Source of the DNA: CAZSDU01 sp964605775
GTDB lineage: Bacteria; Bacteroidota; Bacteroidia; Bacteroidales; FEN-979
DNA length: 64,000 nucleotides
Direction: 5' to 3'
Assembly (NCBI GenBank): GCA_964605775.1
Contig: CAZSDU010000010.1
Span: forward strand, 24,005-88,004
This document shows, piece by piece, positions 17,823-25,970 of the stretch. The position numbers were made by a program, and so were the translations under genes. Numbering within the stretch: position 1 is the stretch's first letter; each line of letters opens with the position of its first letter. The notes below the pieces were generated by a model. That model was not told the DNA's origin and searched no databases. It worked only from the letters and a program-made list of their open reading frames with translations.

Positions 17823-20132
17823 TTAAAAACTGAAACTAATTCCAAGGCTGGGCATCAGGGGTAATTGATCCACTCTTGTATAAGAAACCCTGTCGAAATA
17901 AAAGATATTTTGTTGATTAAGCGTATTGGTGACACTAAGTATGACCTCGAGTTTCATGTTTTTTCCAAAGAGAAAAATCTTTTTCATACTCAGGTCAAGC
18001 CTGCTGTAATAGGGAAGCCGGCTTTTGTTGTAATCGGCATAAAGGATGCCGAGTGAACCATTGGCAGTGGAAAAATCACTGCCAATATTTTCAAGGCTGA
18101 TCATTTCATAAAAGCCCTGAGTTTGGGTAAAAGGGAATCCGGATCCGTAGTTATACCTGACATCCAGTTCCCAGGTCAGTTTTTTATCAAAGTAATAAGT
18201 TCCGGTGATATTCAGATTATGCCGGCGGTCATATGGGGGGACAAAATTCATCAGCTCATCACTGCGGTGGATAAAGCCAAGAGAATAAGTAAACCATAAA
18301 TGAATTCTTTTCCAGTCGTATTTTAAGGAAACATCCACCCCTTCAGCATCTCCCGTTTCATACACGAAGTTGGTCCTTAAATATTCAGGTTTTGTAAGGT
18401 CATCTTTATCGTAGATTTTATTTCTGTTGAGGCTGATGAGTTCTGGATAATATTTATAATATCCCTCAATATTCAAGGAAAGATTCTTTAAGATATCCCA
18501 TTCCAATCCAATAACGACCTGGTTGGAACGCTGTAAATCATTGTTAAAAGTTTTTCCCTTGAATGAACTGGGTAAATTTTGCGGACTTGAGATAAATCCG
18601 TAAAAAAGGTTAACGACATCCCGGTCATAAGTAGTACTGACCAGGTTTTGGGAGTACATTCCGGCAGCCATTTTCAGGCGGAAATTTTTGGCAACGTTGT
18701 ACTTGACCGATAAGCGGGGTTCCAGTGAAAGAGCGGAAAGAGAGGCATAATACTGCAATCGGAGACCGGGTTCCAGGATAAACTTACCCAAAATCCATTT
18801 ATATTTAGCATATCCACTGACTTCTGTGGTATTCTCCGATTCATCAATCCTTCTTCCCACAGAATTGTAAAATTCAAAAATGGTTTTATAGCCCGAAAGG
18901 TCCAACCCTGTTTTCAGCGCATTTTTCCCGAAGAAATAGGTGAAATGCAAGCCGCCGTTAAACCCGGCGATGGAACTGTTGCGTGGGGATTGGCTGGTTT
19001 CTTCAAAGACAACTTTATAAAAGGAATAAGCAAAATTCCCCTCGATCAGTACAGAACTCTGTCCCGGGATAGCAAGAAAATTCAACCCTCCGCCATATGA
19101 GTTCCAATGATAATCCTGTAATAACTTGTACTGAACCTTATCCGAAAAGTCGAAGCCGAATATGCTTACCTTGCTCCCGTTGGGTGTATTTACCGAAATC
19201 TTGCCAAAGATATCGAGGTAATTGAAAGGGAGCCCGTTTTCGTCGATATACTTATAAAAAATCTTTGAACTTTCTTTCAGGTAAGAATTTTTAATGGAAA
19301 AGATGAAGGAAGCGCTGGCGCTGTTTTCATTCTTAGGTTTTACGATGGGACCTTCCAGCAGGAGTTTTGCCCCGAAGGTACTCGCATCAATCTTGCCGTG
19401 GATTCGTTTTTTATTGCCATCCCTTGTGGTGATATCCATCACCGAGGAGATTCTTCCACCATATTCGGCATTAAACCCACCGGTATAAACGTCCACACTT
19501 TTCAGGATATCCACATCGAAGACGGAGAAAAGGCCGATCGAGTGGAATGGATTGTATACAATCATGCCATCGAAAAGCACTTTATTTTGAATCGGAGGCC
19601 CCCCCCTGATATATAATTGTCCTCCCTGATCACCGGTAAAGATTACCCCGGGAAGGATCTGAAGGTACTGTGCCAGGTCGGGCTGTCCACCGATACTGGG
19701 TATTTGCTGGATTTCCTTTGGGGTGATTTTGATGATGCTGGTCTGGGTCTGGGTCACTTTATCCTCGCGGGCTGCTGAGATATTTATCTCATCGAGATAT
19801 ACTGTGGATTTGTTCAAATACAGTTTTTGAGAGATTATTTCATTGGCTTTTATGGTGATGGGAATTTTCAGGGTATCGAATCCAACGCAGGTGACCATCA
19901 GGGAATAATCACCGGGTTTTATTTTGGAGATGACAAAATACCCGTTATCATCGGTGGTTGCACCGATGGAGGTTCTGTAAAAGTAAACATTGGTGAAAAG
20001 AACAGGTTCTCCGGTTTCTTTTTCATAGATAAAACCGCGTAAAGTCCCGTACTGAGAGAATCCAGGGTTGTGAATGAGAATGAAAACTAAGAAGAGACCA
20101 AATAGGGGAAGTAATCTTACGGTGAATTTCAT
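17823..20132 (-). CDS. TonB-dependent receptor with carboxypeptidase-like N-terminal domain
   Basis: 769 residues. A signal peptide (1-26) is followed by a carboxypeptidase regulatory-like domain (~28-115: GTLRGFIYEKETGEPV and DDNGYFVISKIKPGDYSL). A plug domain with QLYIRGGPPIQNKVLFDG is near 165-185, and a 22-strand barrel ends in an aromatic residue (GISFSF). It transports an unknown substrate across the outer membrane using TonB energy. No SusD partner is adjacent. deoC lies 11 bp downstream, which hints at a deoxynucleoside- or sugar-related ligand; that link is inference only. Confidence 0.9.
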   Translation of the reverse strand: MKFTVRLLPLFGLFLVFILIHNPGFSQYGTLRGFIYEKETGEPVLFTNVYFYRTSIGATTDDNGYFVISKIKPGDYSLMVTCVGFDTLKIPITIKANEIISQKLYLNKSTVYLDEINISAAREDKVTQTQTSIIKITPKEIQQIPSIGGQPDLAQYLQILPGVIFTGDQGGQLYIRGGPPIQNKVLFDGMIVYNPFHSIGLFSVFDVDILKSVDVYTGGFNAEYGGRISSVMDITTRDGNKKRIHGKIDASTFGAKLLLEGPIVKPKNENSASASFIFSIKNSYLKESSKIFYKYIDENGLPFNYLDIFGKISVNTPNGSKVSIFGFDFSDKVQYKLLQDYHWNSYGGGLNFLAIPGQSSVLIEGNFAYSFYKVVFEETSQSPRNSSIAGFNGGLHFTYFFGKNALKTGLDLSGYKTIFEFYNSVGRRIDESENTTEVSGYAKYKWILGKFILEPGLRLQYYASLSALSLEPRLSVKYNVAKNFRLKMAAGMYSQNLVSTTYDRDVVNLFYGFISSPQNLPSSFKGKTFNNDLQRSNQVVIGLEWDILKNLSLNIEGYYKYYPELISLNRNKIYDKDDLTKPEYLRTNFVYETGDAEGVDVSLKYDWKRIHLWFTYSLGFIHRSDELMNFVPPYDRRHNLNITGTYYFDKKLTWELDVRYNYGSGFPFTQTQGFYEMISLENIGSDFSTANGSLGILYADYNKSRLPYYSRLDLSMKKIFLFGKNMKLEVILSVTNTLNQQNIFYFDRVSYTRVDQLPLMPSLGISFSF

Positions 20133-20167
20133 GAATCTGATGGGTGTGGAAAAGTCATTATAGATTG

Positions 20168-20175
20168 CAAAGTTA
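20168..20175 (-). promoter_or_regulatory. Bacteroidota -7 promoter element for TonB receptor-deoC operon
   Basis: Read on the minus strand it is TAACTTTG, an exact TAnnTTTG match 35 bp upstream of the receptor ATG at 20132. Confidence 0.5.
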
Positions 20176-20224
20176 GGGATTCAGCCTGAGGAAAAAAAGG
20201 AATTTAACATTTGGAAAAAATTCT

Positions 20225-20232
20225 TACTTTTG
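20225..20232 (+). promoter_or_regulatory. Bacteroidota -7 promoter element for iorAB
   Basis: TACTTTTG matches TAnnTTTG exactly. It contains the TTG at 20230 that would be the start of the longest frame, which argues that translation begins at the ATG at 20257 instead. Confidence 0.5.
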
Positions 20233-20256
20233 TCTTATGGAAAACATTTGAAGTAC

Positions 20257-21876
20257 ATGATACAAAAGCTACTTTTATTGGGAGATGAAGCCATTGCACA
20301 GGGTGCATTGGACGCCGGACTGTCAGGAGTATATGCTTATCCCGGAACACCTTCGACCGAAATTACGGAATTTATTCAGCAATCGGATTATGCCCGTGAA
20401 AACAATGTCCACAGCAGATGGTCCACCAACGAGAAAACAGCCATGGAGGCAGCACTGGGGATGTCGTATGCAGGGAAAAGGGCCATGGTTTGCATGAAGC
20501 ATGTCGGCTTGAATGTTGCTGCCGATCCTTTTGTCAATTCAGCCATTACGGGAGCCAACGGAGGAATACTGGTGGTATCCGCGGATGATCCTTCCATGCA
20601 TTCTTCCCAGAATGAACAGGATTCGCGTTTCTATGGGAAATTTGCCCTGGTACCTATCCTGGAACCGGCCAATCAGCAGGAAGCTTATGATATGGTTCAC
20701 TACGGCTTTGACTTTTCAGAAAAATACAAAGTCCCTGTCCTGATGCGTATCACCACCCGCATGGCGCATTCCCGCTCCGGGGTTGTTCGCAGGGGAGGGC
20801 GCGGACAAAACGAATTGAAGCTGCCCACTGACCTAAGGCAGTTTGTATTGTTGCCTAGCATTGCCAAGCGTAGGTATAGAAACCTTTTAAAAGATCACAT
20901 CTCTTTTATTGAAGAGTCAGAATCTTCACCATTTAATCAATATTCTGATGGAGTTGATAAATCCCTGGGGATCATTGTGAGTGGAATTGCATACAATTAT
21001 CTGCTTGAAAACTTTCACGGACAAAAAGTACCTTACCCCGTTTTAAAAATCGGGCAGTATCCCATGCCGCGTAAGCTGGTTGAGAAGATGGCTGATGAGT
21101 GCAAAGAAATGCTGGTAATTGAAGAAGGATATCCGGTTATTGAAGAGTTGATCAAAGGATATCTTGGAAGGGGTTTGAAAGTCAAAGGCCGGCTCGATGG
21201 CAGTCTTCCCCGGGACGGCGAATTAAATCCCAATCTGGTTGCAGTTGCCTTGGGAATGAAAGATACTTTTGGATTGCCAGTACCGGATCTGATGGTAGGA
21301 AGACCACCTTCCCTCTGTAGCGGTTGTCCGCATATCGACTCTTATAAAGCATTGAATGAAGCCCTGGCCAGTTTACCGGTCGGACGTGTGTTTTCAGATA
21401 TCGGTTGTTATACCCTTGGCGCACTGAAACCCTATGAGGCGATTAATTCCTGCGTGGACATGGGAGCCTCCATCACCATGGCCAAAGGCGCTGCCGATGC
21501 AGGAATGATACCAGCCGTAGCTGTTATTGGCGACTCCACTTTTACTCATTCAGGAATGACAGGCCTTCTGGATGCAGTCAATGAAAAATCCCCCATCACC
21601 GTTATTATTCTCGACAATGGGACGACAGCCATGACCGGAGGACAGGATTCCCCTGCTTCCGGACATATTGAAGCCATCTGCAAAGGCATAGGCGTTGAAG
21701 AATCCCATATCCGTGTGCTGAAACCCCTGAAAAAATTTCATGAGGAAAATGTTCAGGCTTTGAAGGAAGAGCTTAATTATCCCGGGGTTTCCGTCATTAT
21801 TCCCCGCAGGGAATGTATCGTTTCGGTGGATAAGCGCATGAGAGAAAAATTCAAGAAGAATCAAAATTCACAGTAA
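20257..21876 (+). CDS. iorA: Indolepyruvate ferredoxin oxidoreductase, alpha subunit
   Basis: 539 residues from ATG 20257. With IorB it oxidatively decarboxylates aryl pyruvates (from aromatic amino acids) to aryl-acetyl-CoA, reducing ferredoxin. The pyruvate-oxidoreductase alpha region begins with YAYPGTPSTEITEF. The thiamine diphosphate domain has CSGCPHIDS and the GDSTFTHSGM...NGTTAMTGG core. The protein stops shortly after the TPP domain and lacks the C-terminal CxxCxxC ferredoxin domain of longer archaeal IorA. The TTG at 20230 is rejected as start because it lies inside the -7 element. iorB overlaps the stop by one base. Confidence 0.93.
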   Translation: MIQKLLLLGDEAIAQGALDAGLSGVYAYPGTPSTEITEFIQQSDYARENNVHSRWSTNEKTAMEAALGMSYAGKRAMVCMKHVGLNVAADPFVNSAITGANGGILVVSADDPSMHSSQNEQDSRFYGKFALVPILEPANQQEAYDMVHYGFDFSEKYKVPVLMRITTRMAHSRSGVVRRGGRGQNELKLPTDLRQFVLLPSIAKRRYRNLLKDHISFIEESESSPFNQYSDGVDKSLGIIVSGIAYNYLLENFHGQKVPYPVLKIGQYPMPRKLVEKMADECKEMLVIEEGYPVIEELIKGYLGRGLKVKGRLDGSLPRDGELNPNLVAVALGMKDTFGLPVPDLMVGRPPSLCSGCPHIDSYKALNEALASLPVGRVFSDIGCYTLGALKPYEAINSCVDMGASITMAKGAADAGMIPAVAVIGDSTFTHSGMTGLLDAVNEKSPITVIILDNGTTAMTGGQDSPASGHIEAICKGIGVEESHIRVLKPLKKFHEENVQALKEELNYPGVSVIIPRRECIVSVDKRMREKFKKNQNSQ

Positions 21877-22457
21877 TGAAGAAAGATATTATTTTAGCAG
21901 GTGTTGGCGGACAAGGAATCATATCCATTGCATCTATCATTGGCTTTGCTGCGCTTGAACAGGGAATGTACCTGAAACAATCTGAAGTTCACGGGATGAG
22001 CCAGAGGGGTGGAGATGTAATGTCGAACCTGAGAATTTCCCATGATGAAATTGCTTCCGATCTGATTCCTTTTGGTCAGGCCGACCTGATCATTTCGGTG
22101 GAGCCCCTTGAAGCCTTGCGCTATCTGCCATATCTTTCGCCCGATGGATGGGTGATCACCTCTACCCGCCCTTTTAATAACATTCCTAATTATCCGGAGA
22201 TTGAGCTGGTCATGGCTGAAGTGGAAAAACTTCCCCACCATATTGCCCTTGATGCAGAAGTCATGGCAAAGGAAGCTGGTTCGGCCAAGGCAGCCAACAC
22301 GGTGATTCTCGGAGCATCAACTCCTTTCCTGGGAATGTCTTATGAAAAACTTGAAAATGCCATCAGGTTTATTTTTCGTAATAAGGGACAGGATGTGATT
22401 GACCTAAACCTGACTGCGCTTAAAGCAGGTTGGGATTTTGCAGAAAAACATAAGTAA
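21876..22457 (+). CDS. iorB: Indolepyruvate ferredoxin oxidoreductase, beta subunit
   Basis: 193 residues, full length for IorB. The gamma-type oxidoreductase domain starts with AGVGGQGIISIASIIG and has the SEVHGMSQRGGDV motif typical of the family. It binds the CoA-side substrate together with IorA. Its ATG overlaps the iorA stop (TAATG), a coupled two-gene operon. Function follows from iorA: fermentation of aromatic amino acids or, in reverse, their reductive synthesis from aryl acids. Confidence 0.94.
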   Translation: MKKDIILAGVGGQGIISIASIIGFAALEQGMYLKQSEVHGMSQRGGDVMSNLRISHDEIASDLIPFGQADLIISVEPLEALRYLPYLSPDGWVITSTRPFNNIPNYPEIELVMAEVEKLPHHIALDAEVMAKEAGSAKAANTVILGASTPFLGMSYEKLENAIRFIFRNKGQDVIDLNLTALKAGWDFAEKHK

Positions 22458-22508
22458 TTTTTTCTTTCTATCTTTACCCGCTTTTTTAAATCATACATTT
22501 TAAAAGTT

Positions 22509-23696
22509 ATGAGGATTTTACAACGAAAGTTTTCTCATTATACTGAGCCTCAGAAAGTGGAAAAAATGGGACTTTACCCGTTTTTCAGGATGATCGAATC
22601 CGATCAGGATACTGTAGTTAGGATGAAAGGAAAAGACATTCTGATGTTTGGCTCAAACAGCTATCTGGGTTTGACAAACCATCCAAAAATCAAAGAAGCC
22701 GCTAAAAATGCTGTTGATAAATATGGTTCCGGTTGTGCCGGGTCTAGATTCCTTAACGGAACCCTTGATCTTCATATCGAACTGGAGAACAAACTGGCTG
22801 CATTTGTCGGCAAACAGGCTGCCCTTGTTTACAGTACGGGTTTCCAGGTGAACCTGGGAGTCATTCCGACAGTCACAGGACGCAGGGATTATATTCTTCT
22901 CGATGAGCTGGATCATGCTTCCATTATTGAAGCCACCAGGCTTTCTTTTGCCAAGGTGATGAAATACCGGCATAATGATATGACTTCCCTGGAACGTATT
23001 CTGAAAAGGTGCGAACCTCATCATATCAAACTGATCGTGGTTGACGGAGTATTTAGTATGGATGGCGATATTGCAAACCTTCCTGAAATTGTTAAACTGG
23101 CAGAGAAATATGAGGCTACCATCATGGTTGATGATGCCCATGCCATTGGGGTTATTGGGAAAAATGGTGCCGGAACGGCTTCTCATTTCGGATTGACCGA
23201 TAAAGTGGACCTGATCATGGGCACTTTTTCAAAATCCCTTGCCGCTCTTGGCGGTTTCATTGCCAGCGATTTTGAAACCATCAACTACATCAAACATAAT
23301 TCCAGGTCGCTGATTTTCAGCGCTTCCTGCACCCCATCATCTGCAGCTACCGTTTTGGCCGCCCTTGAAATAATGAAAAATGAACCCGAACGTATCGAAC
23401 ATCTTTGGGAAGTCACTCATTATGCCATTGATGGTTTCCGTAAGCTTGGTTTCGACATCGGACAAACGGTGACACCTATCATTCCACTCTATATCCGGGA
23501 TAATATTAAAACTTTGAAACTTACCCGTATGCTGCTGGATGAAGGAGTTTTTGTGAACCCTGTGGTTTCTCCTGCCGTCAGTAAGGACGATACCCTGATC
23601 CGTTTTTCCTTAATGGCTACCCATACCAAAGAACAAATCGACATTGCATTTGAGAAATTTCAAAAAGTAGGAAAGAAACTTCATATCATTCCCTGA
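22509..23696 (+). CDS. spt: Serine palmitoyltransferase-like alpha-oxoamine synthase
   Basis: 395 residues. A PLP-dependent alpha-oxoamine synthase: the PLP lysine is K242 in GTFSKSLAALGG, with D209 and H211 in VDDAHAIG and H136 in LDHASI. The family includes Kbl, BioF, HemA and serine palmitoyltransferase. The overall sequence resembles the Bacteroidota sphingolipid enzyme (start HYTEPQKVEKMGLYPFFR, GSGCAGSRFLNGT), which condenses serine with an acyl-CoA to 3-ketosphinganine. The downstream GNAT-like and reductase genes fit a ceramide pathway. A one-mismatch -7 element (TATCTTTA, 22469) precedes it. Confidence 0.85.
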   Translation: MRILQRKFSHYTEPQKVEKMGLYPFFRMIESDQDTVVRMKGKDILMFGSNSYLGLTNHPKIKEAAKNAVDKYGSGCAGSRFLNGTLDLHIELENKLAAFVGKQAALVYSTGFQVNLGVIPTVTGRRDYILLDELDHASIIEATRLSFAKVMKYRHNDMTSLERILKRCEPHHIKLIVVDGVFSMDGDIANLPEIVKLAEKYEATIMVDDAHAIGVIGKNGAGTASHFGLTDKVDLIMGTFSKSLAALGGFIASDFETINYIKHNSRSLIFSASCTPSSAATVLAALEIMKNEPERIEHLWEVTHYAIDGFRKLGFDIGQTVTPIIPLYIRDNIKTLKLTRMLLDEGVFVNPVVSPAVSKDDTLIRFSLMATHTKEQIDIAFEKFQKVGKKLHIIP

Positions 23697-23714
23697 TCCT
23701 CTTACTGCTGAATT

Positions 23715-24836
23715 ATGGAGATCGAGATTCGAAAAGTATCCTCCCGACGGGATCTGAAAATATTCATCGGGTTTCCATATAAACTTTATGCAGCAAATAA
23801 ATTCTGGTGCCCCCCCCTTAGGTTTGATGAATTAAACACCTTACGCAAGGATAAAAATTCGGCTTTTGAATTCTGTGAGGCCGAGTACTGGCTGGCTTTT
23901 CAGTCGGGTAAACTGGTAGGACGTATTGCCGGCATCATCAATCATAAAGCCAATGAACGATGGAATGAAAAACTCGTTCGTTTTGGCTGGATCGATTTTA
24001 TTGATGATATTTCTGTTTCCGGTAAACTCATTGAAACTGTTCTGAATTGGGGAAAAGATAAGGGTATGCATGGTATCCATGGCCCCCTTGGTTTCTCTGA
24101 TATGGACAATGAAGGCATGCTGATCAAAGGCTTTGATGAGCAAGCCACACTCGCATCCATCTATAATTATCCCTATTATCCCGAGCATATGGAGAAACTG
24201 GGCTTCCATAAAGCCGCAGACTGGGTACAATATGAATTCTCAATTCCTCCTGAAATACCTGACAAAGTTGAAAGACTGACCAAACTGGTTATGGAAAAAT
24301 ACAAACTCAGGTATGTCAGTACCAAAAAAGCAAAGGATTTATTGCCTTATGCTTCAAAGATGTTCAAAACCCTGAACCTTGCTTTTAATGATCTATATGG
24401 TTATACGGCACTAACCGAAAAACAGATTCAGATGTACACCAAAGCGTATTTCGGTTTTATCCGCCCACAATATGTCTCATTCGTTGTGGATGAGCAGGAT
24501 GAGATCGTTGGCTTTGGCGTATCTATGCCTTCTCTGACCAAAGCGCTGCAGAAATGTAAAGGGAAATTGTTCCCCTTTGGGTTTCTTTATATTCTGATGG
24601 CGATGAAAAAGAACGAGGTCATTGATATGTACCTGAATGGGGTGAGGCCTGATTATCACAATAAAGGAGTGAATGCCCTGTATTATAATGAAATGCACAG
24701 GGCATACATTAAAAATGGAATTACCAAGGCCATCACCAATCCGCAACTTGAAGACAATGCCAAGGCTTTGACCATCTGGAAAAATTTTCCCGGACGTCAG
24801 CATTTGACGAGAAGGTGCTGGATTAAACATTTTTAA
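23715..24836 (+). CDS. GNAT-fold acyltransferase-like protein, candidate ceramide-pathway enzyme
   Basis: 373 residues. The C-terminal half has a GNAT acyl-CoA-binding pattern (GVRPDYHNKGVNALYY, then NPQLEDNAKALTIW), and the N-terminal half has GPLGFSDMDNEGMLIKGF and a YNYPYYPEH segment. It belongs to a YghO-like family of long GNAT proteins. It follows the serine palmitoyltransferase-like gene by 18 bp and precedes a reductase gene, so N-acylation of a sphingoid base is a reasonable inference, not shown. A homologous gene lies at 42121-43320. Confidence 0.72.
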   Translation: MEIEIRKVSSRRDLKIFIGFPYKLYAANKFWCPPLRFDELNTLRKDKNSAFEFCEAEYWLAFQSGKLVGRIAGIINHKANERWNEKLVRFGWIDFIDDISVSGKLIETVLNWGKDKGMHGIHGPLGFSDMDNEGMLIKGFDEQATLASIYNYPYYPEHMEKLGFHKAADWVQYEFSIPPEIPDKVERLTKLVMEKYKLRYVSTKKAKDLLPYASKMFKTLNLAFNDLYGYTALTEKQIQMYTKAYFGFIRPQYVSFVVDEQDEIVGFGVSMPSLTKALQKCKGKLFPFGFLYILMAMKKNEVIDMYLNGVRPDYHNKGVNALYYNEMHRAYIKNGITKAITNPQLEDNAKALTIWKNFPGRQHLTRRCWIKHF

Positions 24837-24893
24837 TGTACTCACCCTGCCTCTCCTTCCCTGCAGGTAGAGGGATAAAAACGAAATGCATAT

Positions 24894-25898
24894 ATGAAAA
24901 ACGTCCTGATTACCGGCGCCAGTGGATTCATTGGTAGTTTTCTTACCGAAGAGGGGTTGAAGCGTAAGTACAACGTTTATGCCGCTGTCCGTTCATCCAG
25001 TTCACGAAAATATCTTCAATCCCCTGAAATTCGCTTCGTGGAAATAGACTTCTCCTCCCGTGAAGCAATTGTAACAACTTTATCAGATCTGAATCATAAG
25101 GGAATTCACTTTGATTTCATCATCCATAATGCGGGCATTACTAAAACCCAGGACAAGAAAGAGTTTTCCAGGGTAAATTACCAGAATACAAAAAATTTTG
25201 TGGAAGGATTGATTGAAGCAGATATGGTTCCGGGAAAATTTATTTTCATGAGCAGCCTGGCAGCATGGGGGCCAGGCAATCCGAAAACCATGGAGCCAGT
25301 TCTGCTGAAGGATGAACCACGTCCAATAGAAACCTATGGAAGGAGTAAACTGGAAGCGGAGAAATTCCTGACTTCCGTTCCTGCTTTCCCCTGGCTTATT
25401 TTTCGTCCGACAGGGGTTTATGGTCCAAGGGAAAAGGATTATTTTGTTTTCTTTCAAACCATCAAAAGAGGCTTGGAACCTTATATCGGAACCCGTAAAC
25501 AAGTGCTTACCTTCATTTATGTAAAGGATCTGGTCAGGTTGATTTTTGACGCAGGTGAATCTTCACATGCCAGAAAAGCTTATTTCGTTTCTGATGGAAA
25601 AGAATACAATGCAGAAGAATTTTCCGCCATCACCAAAAACCATCTTCAAAAGAAAACACTGAGTTTTGTTGTTCCCACAGGCATGGTTAAGATTCTGGCT
25701 CATTCCTTGGAAAGAATGTATAGCCTTTGGGGTAGCATTCCAACGCTGAATGCGGATAAGTATAATGTTCTGGCAAGCACCAACTGGAGATGTGAAACAT
25801 CTCCCTTGAAATCCGATTTTAATTTCCAGGCTGAGTACGATCTCGACAAGGGTGTAAAAGAAGCCCTTGAATGGTACCAGAAAGAAGGATGGCTGTAA
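24894..25898 (+). CDS. NAD(P)-dependent epimerase/reductase (extended SDR)
   Basis: 334 residues. Rossmann motif GASGFIGS (8-15), catalytic Ser near 120 and YGRSK (Tyr148, Lys152), the features of extended short-chain dehydrogenases. Members act on sugars, sterols or lipids. Placed as third gene after the serine palmitoyltransferase-like and GNAT-like genes (57 bp gap), it could be the ketosphinganine or keto-ceramide reductase. A sugar epimerase cannot be excluded. A hairpin terminator follows 23 bp after the stop. Confidence 0.8.
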   Translation: MKNVLITGASGFIGSFLTEEGLKRKYNVYAAVRSSSSRKYLQSPEIRFVEIDFSSREAIVTTLSDLNHKGIHFDFIIHNAGITKTQDKKEFSRVNYQNTKNFVEGLIEADMVPGKFIFMSSLAAWGPGNPKTMEPVLLKDEPRPIETYGRSKLEAEKFLTSVPAFPWLIFRPTGVYGPREKDYFVFFQTIKRGLEPYIGTRKQVLTFIYVKDLVRLIFDAGESSHARKAYFVSDGKEYNAEEFSAITKNHLQKKTLSFVVPTGMVKILAHSLERMYSLWGSIPTLNADKYNVLASTNWRCETSPLKSDFNFQAEYDLDKGVKEALEWYQKEGWL

Positions 25899-25921
25899 GG
25901 TAAAGGATAATCATTATAAAA

Positions 25922-25948
25922 AAGGGGTGACCGATCAGATCACCCCTT
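25922..25948. terminator. Bidirectional rho-independent terminator
   Basis: A 9-bp perfect stem (AAGGGGTGA with TCACCCCTT) and 9-base loop, with an A-rich stretch on the left and a short T-rich stretch on the right. It sits between the convergent SDR and susD genes and can serve both. Confidence 0.75.
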
Positions 25949-25970
25949 CTTTATGAATATCAGAAAAAGT

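Noticed and set aside
22653..23186. 177-codon minus-strand frame inside the serine palmitoyltransferase-like gene
   Set aside because: Antisense shadow of a gene with intact catalytic residues.
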